Under the pieces are notes generated by a model that was given only the letters and a program-made list of their open reading frames with translations, was not told the DNA's origin and did no database searches. From Limnohabitans planktonicus II-D5 (GTDB lineage: Bacteria > Pseudomonadota > Gammaproteobacteria > Burkholderiales > Burkholderiaceae_C), in the NCBI RefSeq assembly GCF_001270065.2, contig NZ_LFYT02000017.1:28278-92277 (forward strand): a DNA stretch of 64,000 nucleotides. Direction: 5' to 3'. The position numbers and the translations under genes were made by a program. Positions 57,703 to 64,000 of this stretch are shown piece by piece (within the stretch, counting starts at the first letter, position 1; the number at the start of each line of letters is the position of its first letter).

Positions 57703-59085
57703 TCAGGCTTTCAGCAAGTCGCGGCGTGCTTGCACCAGCCCCGCCATGGCCTCGTCGTGCAAGGCGTGTCGGCCGTGTTGCACCAGCAGCTGACCGCCAG
57801 ACCAAACCTGTGCCACGGCACTTTGGCGGCTGCTGGCAATCACATGGCTGGCCAGCATCTGGTCGGGCGACAAACCCGCCAAAGTCGGGTGTTGGGCATC
57901 GAGCACGATGAAGTCGGCCTGCTGCCCCACCGCCAGCCCCGCCACGGGCCGAGCCGCCGCTTGCGCCCCACCTGCCACCGCTCCTTGCCACAAGGCCTGG
58001 GCCACGTCCGGTTGCTGCGCGTGGGCCGCCACATTGCGTTGCCGCAAAGACAAGCGCTGGCTGTATTCGAGCAGCATCAGGTCTTCGGCCGGGTTCACCG
58101 CGATGTGGCTGTCCGAGCCAATGCCCCAAGCGCCTTGGTGGTTTTGCCAGGTCTTGAATTCAAAAATGCCGTCACCCAGATTGGCCTCGGTGCTGGGGCA
58201 CAGACCGGCCACGGCACCCGAGGCTGCGGCGCGTTGGTATTCGTTTGCGTCCATGTGCGTGGCATGCACCAGGCACCAGCGTGCATCGACTGGCGCATGG
58301 TCCAGCAGCCAGGCCACCGGGCGCTGCCCTGACCAGGCCAGGCAAGCGTCGACCTCGGCCGTTTGTTCGGCAATGTGGATGTGGATGGGCGCGCTGGCAT
58401 CCAGCGCCTTCAGCCCCGTGAGCACTTCGTGCAGGCTCTCGGGCGTCACGGCCCGCAAGGAGTGCGGCGCCAGCCCCAGCCGGGCAGATTGGGCATCGCA
58501 AGCGGGCCGCAGGCGTTCGAGCAGGCGCAGCATGTACTCGGTGCTGTGGATGAATCGGCTTTGTCCCGCGGTGGGTGCCCCCCCGCCAAAGCCGCTGTTT
58601 TGGTAGAGCACGGGCAGCAGTGTCATGCCGATGCCGGTGCGCTGGGCGGCGCGCAGCAGGCTGAGCGACATCTCGGCCGGGTCGGCATAAGCCTGGCCGT
58701 GTGCGTCGTGGTGCAGGTAATGAAATTCGCAAACGCTGGAGTAGCCCGCCTCCAGCATTTCCACATACAGGCCCGTGGCAATGGCCTCCAGCTGCGCGGG
58801 GCCGAGTTGGGCGGCAAATCGGTACATGAGCGTGCGCCAGCTCCAGAAGCTGTCTTGCGCGTGACTGCGGTACTCGGTCAGCCCGGCCAGGGCGCGTTGA
58901 AAAGCATGCGAGTGCAAATTGGGCATGCCCGGAAGCACCGGCCCTGCGGCGCGTGGCACTTGGGGGGGGACGGCCTGCACTGCCTCCATGGCCTGCCATT
59001 GTCCTTGGGCGTTCCATTGCAGCAAGACATCGCGGGCCCAGCCCCCGGGCAACAAGGCGTATTCGGCAAACAGCTGGTGGTGCAT
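57703..59085 (-). CDS. hutF: Formimidoylglutamate deiminase
   Basis: A 460-residue amidohydrolase that converts N-formimidoyl-L-glutamate to N-formyl-L-glutamate in the five-step histidine degradation pathway. The metal site is complete: HSH (His58, His60) in PGMPNLHSHAFQRALAGLT, HIAEQ (His238), His274/His277 in CLVHATHMD, and Asp325 in GIGSDSHIAV. The HSHAFQR and STEANLGDG segments are characteristic of HutF. It is the last gene of a minus-strand operon, 9 nt after hutD. HutG, HutH, HutU and HutI are not in the window, so the remainder of the pathway must be elsewhere. Confidence 0.93.
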   Translation of the reverse strand: MHHQLFAEYALLPGGWARDVLLQWNAQGQWQAMEAVQAVPPQVPRAAGPVLPGMPNLHSHAFQRALAGLTEYRSHAQDSFWSWRTLMYRFAAQLGPAQLEAIATGLYVEMLEAGYSSVCEFHYLHHDAHGQAYADPAEMSLSLLRAAQRTGIGMTLLPVLYQNSGFGGGAPTAGQSRFIHSTEYMLRLLERLRPACDAQSARLGLAPHSLRAVTPESLHEVLTGLKALDASAPIHIHIAEQTAEVDACLAWSGQRPVAWLLDHAPVDARWCLVHATHMDANEYQRAAASGAVAGLCPSTEANLGDGIFEFKTWQNHQGAWGIGSDSHIAVNPAEDLMLLEYSQRLSLRQRNVAAHAQQPDVAQALWQGAVAGGAQAAARPVAGLAVGQQADFIVLDAQHPTLAGLSPDQMLASHVIASSRQSAVAQVWSGGQLLVQHGRHALHDEAMAGLVQARRDLLKA

Positions 59086-59094
59086 CGTGGTGTT

Positions 59095-59706
59095 TCAGTG
59101 TGGGGTGGGGGTCAAGCGAACGGCCAGCAGGGCCGCTTGCGGATCTGAGTCGGCGCATTGGCATGACCAGCCCTGCGTGTCGCCCTGCCACCAAAGCCCT
59201 GTTTGGGGTGCAATGGTGTGTGGCTGGACCTCTGCCTTGTCGGTGTCAGGGGTCTGCACCTGCCATGCGCCCTGAATGGCCATCAGCAAACCGGCCGGGG
59301 CGGGCAGCAAAGTCTCTCGACGACGCAACACGCGCACCTCGGCCTGACACACACCACGGCGCGTCATCACATTGAAGTCGTGGCAGTCCCCGTTCAGCAA
59401 ACGCCCATGCACTGCGGCATCGCCTGAAAAGGCAAAGGGCTGCAAAGGCGTGTCCAGCGCATGCAAGACGCTGCCTTCGGCGCTGCTCAAATGCACGCCG
59501 CCGCCTTCTAGCAAGGTGATGACCCGGTCCACCCCTGCGAACACTGAAAAATCACCGTCGCTGGCAATGTGCGCAATGCTGATGCGCCAGTCGAAATTCT
59601 GCATGCCCGCTTGTGGTGGATGACAAGCGATTTCACGCGTCACGCCGCCGCCGTTTTTCCAGGGGCTGGCGTGCAGTTGGGCCCGTTCAAAAAAATGAAT
59701 GGGCAT
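59095..59706 (-). CDS. hutD: HutD/Ves-family cupin-like protein
   Basis: A 203-residue protein with the HutD motif set: SPWKNGGGVTREIACHPPQA near the N-terminus, FDWRISIAHIASDGDFSVFA, GVDRVITLLEGGGVHL and FNVMTRRGVCQAEV. HutD is associated with histidine utilisation operons and has been proposed to bind formyl- or formiminoglutamate and limit pathway flux. It starts 4 nt after the TRAP permease stop and is followed by hutF, so the uptake and degradation genes are co-transcribed. Confidence 0.92.
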   Translation of the reverse strand: MPIHFFERAQLHASPWKNGGGVTREIACHPPQAGMQNFDWRISIAHIASDGDFSVFAGVDRVITLLEGGGVHLSSAEGSVLHALDTPLQPFAFSGDAAVHGRLLNGDCHDFNVMTRRGVCQAEVRVLRRRETLLPAPAGLLMAIQGAWQVQTPDTDKAEVQPHTIAPQTGLWWQGDTQGWSCQCADSDPQAALLAVRLTPTPH

Positions 59707-59710
59707 GGGC

Positions 59711-61891
59711 TCAGGCGGTGTTCGGCAAGGGACGGCTGTGCCACAGCAAGATCAGCAGCACTCCCGGAATGGCCACGGCTGCGACCACAGGATTGGCAAA
59801 CACCAGGGAGATGGACATGGCATTCAACAACCAGAATGACAGCTTTCGGATGGGCCGGGCCACAAAGCCTGTGTAGGCTGCACCCAGCCCCATCACGGCC
59901 ACGACCGCGCAAACAGTGGCCAGCAAGAAAGAGAACCAGGTGAAGTCGATGAACAACAAAGCGGGCGTGTAGACAAAAGCAAAGGGCACCAGCACCTTGC
60001 CCATGGACAGCCTGAAAGCCGTCATGCCGGTGCGCATGGGTTCGCTGCGGGCAATGCCAGCCGCTGCAAAGGCCGCCAAGGCCACAGGCGGTGTCACATC
60101 GGCCAGCACACCGTAGTAAAAGACAAAGAAGTGTGTCGCCAGTTGCGGCACACCCAGCCCTGCCAGCGCCGGGGCGACGATAGAGGCCAGGATGATGTAC
60201 GTGGGCGTGGTGGGCACACCCGAGCCCATGATGATGCAAGCGGCTGCGGTGAACATCAGGCCAAAGAAAATGGTGACCTGTTTGAGCTCAAACCAGTTGA
60301 ACACATCCAGCACCATGAACATTTGGGCGGCCAGGCCCGAGACATCGATCACCCAGGCCGAGAATTTGAAACCCATGCCCGTCAGCGTGGTGATGCCCAG
60401 GACAAATCCGACGCAGGCACACGCAGCGCCAATCCCCAGCGCCGCTTTGGCACCCATCTCGAAGCCTTGCACCAGCGCTTGTGGCCCCACCGCCATGCCG
60501 GTCATGTTTTTGCCCAAGGGCCCTATCAAGCGGGGAATCCACGAGCAGGCCACCGTGAGGGTGATGCCCCAAAAGGCGGCCAGAAAAGGCGTGAACTGCA
60601 GCAACAGCAGCGTGACCATGACTACCAGTGGAATGAACAGGTGCCATGAACTTTTGATCACCCAACTCAAAGACGGAATGTCTTTGGGGTCCATGCCCTG
60701 GAGCTTCAATCGCTTGGCTTCCAGGTGCACCATGAACAAGATGGCAAAGTAATGCAGCAGGGCCGGCACAATCGCCACCAAAATCAAGGTGTTGTAAGGA
60801 ATGCCCAAGGTCTCCGCCATGATGAAAGCCGCAGCCCCCATGATGGGCGGGGTGATCTGGCCCCCGCAAGAAGCCGAGGCTTCGACCGCCCCCGCAAAGC
60901 GCGGCGAAAAGCCGACTTTTTTCATCATCGGAATCGTCATGACGCCTGTGGTCACGGTGTTGGCAATGGCTGAGCCAGAGATCATGCCAAACAGCCCCGA
61001 AGACACCACGCTCACCTTGGCCGGACCGCCGGAAAAGCGCCCTGCCGCAATGGTGGCCAGGTTCACAAACAACTGCCCCAAGCCGGTCAGTTGGGCCATG
61101 ATGCCAAACAGCACAAAGTGAAAAACAAAGGTGGCCACCACGCCCACCGGGATGCCGTAAATGCCTTCGGTGCCTTTGTACAAATGCGCCACGATGCGCG
61201 ACAAGCTGTAACCCCGGTGCGACAAACCGCCTGGCAGATAAGGCCCGAGCAAGCCGTAAAAAATCGCCGCAATCGCCAGCAGCGGCAAGAAGATGCCCAT
61301 GGTGCGGCGCGTGGCCTCGATCACCATGGCAATCGCAATCACGCCCATCATCAAGTCCAGCGGCGTGTGCTGGCCGGGGCGATCGATGTAGATGTGCTGA
61401 AAAAACACCAAGAGGTACAACGAAAAGCCCGAAGCCAGCGCCGCAAACACCCAGTCGCGCCATGGAATGTGGCTGTGGCTGCCGTCGAAATGTTTGAACG
61501 GCAAAGACAAACCTGCCAAGGCCACCAGCACCGCCAAAAAGGTGTAGCGCATGGCGTCCGGGATGGGCTCCGTGATCTTGCCGAGCAAGCTCCAGCCCAT
61601 GAACAGGTAAAAGCCCGCCAGACCCACCGACACGGTCCATTCCCAATGACCGGGCATACGTTTTTGGCGCGGGAATACCAAAAAGCACAAGCCCAACACC
61701 ACGGCCAGGTGGATGGCGCGGTGGGCGATTTCGTTTTCAAGGCCAAAACCGGCGGTGTAATAGTGCCAGGCCGACAGGCCTGCACACAACACCATCACGA
61801 CTTTGGCACTCCAGCCGGCCAAGCGGCGAAAACTCGATTCGGGGTCAAACTGCTCGATCAGGCGATCAATTTCTTGTTGGCTGGTACTCAT
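59711..61891 (-). CDS. TRAP transporter permease, fused 4TM/12TM (DctQ-DctM) type
   Basis: A 726-residue inner-membrane protein of the TAXI-TRAP type in which the small and large permease subunits are one chain. Hydrophobic helices run from about residue 32 to the end; TRAP large-subunit signatures include SGLFGMISGSAIANTVTTGV, ASCGGQITPPIMGAAAFIM and GVPTTPTYIILASIVAPALA. It carries substrate in with Na+ or H+. Start ATG 61891 (MSTSQQEIDRLIEQFDPESS) is preferred over 61936, as the longer version adds residues unlike the family. It works with the TAXI binding protein encoded two genes upstream. Confidence 0.93.
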   Translation of the reverse strand: MSTSQQEIDRLIEQFDPESSFRRLAGWSAKVVMVLCAGLSAWHYYTAGFGLENEIAHRAIHLAVVLGLCFLVFPRQKRMPGHWEWTVSVGLAGFYLFMGWSLLGKITEPIPDAMRYTFLAVLVALAGLSLPFKHFDGSHSHIPWRDWVFAALASGFSLYLLVFFQHIYIDRPGQHTPLDLMMGVIAIAMVIEATRRTMGIFLPLLAIAAIFYGLLGPYLPGGLSHRGYSLSRIVAHLYKGTEGIYGIPVGVVATFVFHFVLFGIMAQLTGLGQLFVNLATIAAGRFSGGPAKVSVVSSGLFGMISGSAIANTVTTGVMTIPMMKKVGFSPRFAGAVEASASCGGQITPPIMGAAAFIMAETLGIPYNTLILVAIVPALLHYFAILFMVHLEAKRLKLQGMDPKDIPSLSWVIKSSWHLFIPLVVMVTLLLLQFTPFLAAFWGITLTVACSWIPRLIGPLGKNMTGMAVGPQALVQGFEMGAKAALGIGAACACVGFVLGITTLTGMGFKFSAWVIDVSGLAAQMFMVLDVFNWFELKQVTIFFGLMFTAAACIIMGSGVPTTPTYIILASIVAPALAGLGVPQLATHFFVFYYGVLADVTPPVALAAFAAAGIARSEPMRTGMTAFRLSMGKVLVPFAFVYTPALLFIDFTWFSFLLATVCAVVAVMGLGAAYTGFVARPIRKLSFWLLNAMSISLVFANPVVAAVAIPGVLLILLWHSRPLPNTA

Positions 61892-61901
61892 GGGTTTTCC
61901 A

Positions 61902-62393
61902 TCATGGCAAAGGGCAATTTTCAGCCCGCATTTCAATTGATTTGGGGCTCAGCTGGCCCAGTAAAACTTCGCGTCCGTCGGCCAGCACCAGCCGCATCGA
62001 CTGGGCGGGCAAAGGCAAAACCACCAAAGGGTTCACCACCCGGTCCAGCAGCAACCGCCAACCCGCGCCATGGCGCAACAAGCGCTCGCCCGGCCCGGCC
62101 GCCGATGGCAGGCCGTAGCCTTCACCTTCAAAGCGCTCTTCCACCAAGTGCGCGCGCCAGCCCTGCGAGTTATGCCGCCACACATAGCGGTCCAGCACGG
62201 TTGTGCCCAGCACCGAGTGGGTGAAGGCCACATCGGCAGCGGGTTGCGCCGGGTTCAGGGGCAAGCGGGTCAGCGCCAGGCCGCTGCGGTGTTCCGTCAG
62301 CACCAGCTCGCAAGCGGGCGCAACCCCAGGTGCTGCCAGTGCGCAGGCCACCAGCGCCCACGCCACCAGGGCGAGGCGCTTGGGGTCTGTCAC
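61902..62393 (-). CDS. DUF1850 protein of the TAXI-TRAP operon
   Basis: A 163-residue protein with an N-terminal signal-like segment (LALVAWALVACALAAPGVAP) and the DUF1850 body (AFTHSVLGTTVLDRYVW, HLVEERFEGEGYGLPSAAGP, GERLLRHG). DUF1850 genes typically lie between the TAXI binding-protein and permease genes, as here. The function is uncertain; an accessory subunit is plausible. The start is GTG at 62393-62391, overlapping the TAXI stop (GTGA), and the stop is 10 nt before the permease start. Confidence 0.88.
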   Translation of the reverse strand: MTDPKRLALVAWALVACALAAPGVAPACELVLTEHRSGLALTRLPLNPAQPAADVAFTHSVLGTTVLDRYVWRHNSQGWRAHLVEERFEGEGYGLPSAAGPGERLLRHGAGWRLLLDRVVNPLVVLPLPAQSMRLVLADGREVLLGQLSPKSIEMRAENCPLP

Positions 62394-63361
62394 TTGGCGA
62401 TGCCTTTTTCTTTGAAGTAACGCAAGGCACCGGGGTGCAGGGGCACGCTGGCCACGGCTGTGGCCGTGTTCAGGTTGATGTTTTTGCCCTGCACATGCAC
62501 CTGGCCCATGATGGCGGTGTTCTCATACAAGGCCTTGGTTACTTCGTAGGCCACGTTCTCGGGCACGCCATCGTGTGTGGCCCAGATGGCCATCACTGCC
62601 AGCGTGGGCACAGCGGCGGTCTGGCCTTTGTAGCTGTTGGCGGGCAGCTGCACCTGGGTGTAGTAAGGCTGCTCTTTGAGCAATGTGGCCACTTCGGGGC
62701 CGGACAGCGGGATGATCTTCAGGGCGTGGCTTTGCGCAAAGTCGGTCACCGCCGCCACGGGCACACCGCCCGTGATCAAGGTGGCGTGCAAGTTGCCGTC
62801 CTTGATCTTGTCCACCGCTTGGGTGAAGGAGGAGCTGTCTTCTTTCACATCGGTGCGGGCCATGCCGTGCACCTTGAGCAAGTCGGTCACCAACTGGTAC
62901 TGGCCGGAGCCGGGCGCGCCCGAGGAAATGCTTTTGCCCTTGAGGTCTTTGACGCCGTTGATGCCCGAATCGGCGCGAGTGATCAGCTGCACGGTCTCGG
63001 GGTACAGCGCACCCAGGGCACGCAGATTCTTCAGGGGCGCATTGGCAAACTGGGCTTTGCCGTTGTAGGCCGCATCCAGAATGTCGGCGGCCACAAAGGC
63101 CGACTCGATGTCTTTGGTGCCCAGCAGTTTGGCGTTGCCCACCGAAGCGCCTGCGGCTTCAGCGGTGGCGGTGATTTTCTTGCCGTCGACCGTGGCCTTG
63201 TTGGAAATCAGCTGGGCCAGCATGCCGCCCAAGGGGTAATAAGTGCCGCCCGTGCCGCCCGTGGCGATGCCGAAAAACACGCGTTGTTGGGCCATGGCAG
63301 CACCCGAGAGAACGGCTGCAGAGGCCACCAGGGTCAGGACCAGTCGGCGATTGAGTTTCAT
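62390..63361 (-). CDS. TAXI-family TRAP substrate-binding protein
   Basis: A 323-residue periplasmic protein with a signal peptide MKLNRRLVLTLVASAAVLSG-AAMA and the TAXI core: FFGIATGGTGGTYYPLGGML, AAGASVGNAKLL, the DLKGKSISSGAPGSGQYQLV segment and AVDKIKDGNLHATLITGGVP. It delivers a carboxylate-type ligand (commonly glutamate-like compounds in characterised TAXI proteins) to the fused permease. The start at 63361 has AAAGGAAAA upstream and gives a proper signal peptide; a frame to 63445 adds an unrelated leader. Being upstream of hutD and hutF, the ligand may be a histidine-pathway intermediate or glutamate (inference). Confidence 0.93.
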   Translation of the reverse strand: MKLNRRLVLTLVASAAVLSGAAMAQQRVFFGIATGGTGGTYYPLGGMLAQLISNKATVDGKKITATAEAAGASVGNAKLLGTKDIESAFVAADILDAAYNGKAQFANAPLKNLRALGALYPETVQLITRADSGINGVKDLKGKSISSGAPGSGQYQLVTDLLKVHGMARTDVKEDSSSFTQAVDKIKDGNLHATLITGGVPVAAVTDFAQSHALKIIPLSGPEVATLLKEQPYYTQVQLPANSYKGQTAAVPTLAVMAIWATHDGVPENVAYEVTKALYENTAIMGQVHVQGKNINLNTATAVASVPLHPGALRYFKEKGIAK

Positions 63362-63488
63362 CGGTTTTCCTTTGTGAAGAGAGGGTTCGGTCAAAATGTC
63401 AGCGAAGGCCTTTTGCAACAGGCATCCAACGCTTCGCAGTCGCACAGTGTGGGCTGTAAAGCCTGAGCAGGCCTAGCCTTCGCCAATT

Positions 63489-63505
63489 CTGATGCTGAGC
63501 ATCAG
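63489..63505. promoter_or_regulatory. 17-bp palindrome upstream of the TAXI-TRAP-hut operon
   Basis: CTGATGC-TGA-GCATCAG is a perfect 7-bp inverted repeat with a 3-bp centre, 128 bp before the TAXI start codon. The location suits an operator for the minus-strand operon. The regulator is unknown, and no regulator gene is seen in the window beside this operon. Confidence 0.45.
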
Positions 63506-63547
63506 AAAAACCAATACAGACAGACCCTAGCGCGCAAGCCTCCTGTG

Positions 63548-64000
63548 GATCCGGCACGCTGAAGTTTGAAATCTGCGCGCCAAGTCATCTCGTAGGTCGG
63601 CACTCGCAGAGTCCGACAATATTGGTTTCAGCATAGGCCCCTGTCGGAGTCTTCGACCGCCGACCTACAACATCCATGATGGGGTTGGGCACAGGCCCTT
63701 GTCGGGGTCTTCGACCGCCGACCCACGACATCCATGTGTGAGACATGCCATCTCGTAGGTCGGCTCTCGCAGAGTCCGACAATATTGGTTCCGGCACAGG
63801 CCCCTGTCGGAGTCTTCGACCGCCGACCTACGTCATCCATGTGTGAGAAGTGCCATCTTGTAGGTCGGCACTCGCAGAGTCCGACAATATTGGTTTCTGC
63901 ACAGGCCCACGTCGGGGTCTTCGACCGCCGACCTACGACATCCATGTGTGAGAAGTGCCATCTCGTAGGTCGGTACTCGCAGAGTCCGACGTTATGGGGT
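63548..64000. repeat. REP array C, opposite orientation, running out of the window
   Basis: Right border in reverse complement (GATCCGGCACGCTGAAGTTT-GAAAT) is at 63548-63572. REP units GTAGGTCGG(C/T)-ACTCGCAGAGTCCGAC follow at 63592, 63755, 63860 and 63965, each paired with GTCGG(A/G)GTCTTCGACCGCCGACCTAC. Intervals are 163, 105 and 105 bp; the first interval contains an extra partner hairpin. The linker CATCCATGTGTGAGAAGTGC-CATCT is specific to this array. Spacer CAATATTGGTTTC..CACAGGCCC differs from arrays A and B. It continues past base 64000. Confidence 0.88.

Overview
The window is about 64 kb of high-GC chromosomal DNA from a betaproteobacterium. Protein character (split-type MetH behind an SAH riboswitch, DUF6352, LemA/TPM cluster, TAXI-TRAP with DUF1850, HutF/HutD) suggests Burkholderiales, probably Comamonadaceae. 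This assignment is by recognition of protein families only. I saw no rRNA, tRNA, integrase, transposase or CRISPR array.

Layout. 1-8.3 kb is a mixed housekeeping and catabolic stretch: a gap gene cut by the window edge, an orphan BrnA-type antitoxin with only a remnant of its toxin, an AlkJ-like GMC alcohol dehydrogenase divergent from an AlkB alkane hydroxylase, an unlisted 47-residue membrane protein antisense to the start of mltA, a Cys-cluster protein and a class II aldolase. 8.3-9.1 kb is gene-poor and holds repeats and a candidate promoter.

9.16-50.13 kb is the centrepiece: a tightly packed run of eight genes on the + strand (SapC-like, TolC-like outer-membrane protein, a giant LEPR-XLL/DUF4347/RTX adhesin-like protein, a GAF-HlyD fusion, a PqqD-like/M50 protease/HlyD fusion, a truncated SecA-like ATPase, a second HlyD-type adaptor and an unrecognised protein). 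Most junctions are overlaps of 4-14 nt. The giant protein would be about 10,318 residues, but a +2 frameshift in one of its near-identical 384-bp repeats splits it into 9,557 residues plus a 762-residue downstream frame. No ABC ATPase is present; the only energy-coupling protein is the SecA-like one, which lacks the helical scaffold, two-helix finger and zinc tail of housekeeping SecA. This looks like a dedicated, ABC-less exporter for a giant surface protein and is my main candidate for an undescribed system.

50.6-56.9 kb returns to core functions: an S-adenosylhomocysteine riboswitch in front of the C-terminal half of methionine synthase, lemA with two TPM-domain genes, and a DUF6352 gene. 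57.7-63.4 kb is a minus-strand operon, TAXI-family TRAP binding protein - DUF1850 - fused TRAP permease - HutD - HutF, which suggests uptake and degradation of histidine-derived or glutamate-like compounds.

Intergenic spaces carry a prominent repeat family. Each unit is a pair of inverted REP-like hairpins, each preceded by the GTAG tetranucleotide typical of RAYT-mobilised REPs. They form arrays with fixed periods (92-93 bp at 4.6-5.35 kb, exactly 89 bp at 56.9-57.6 kb, 105 bp at 63.6 kb to the window end, looser at 7.0-7.4 kb), and the arrays have conserved border sequences. A second palindromic element of about 110 bp occurs near 8.7-8.96 kb and 50.4 kb.
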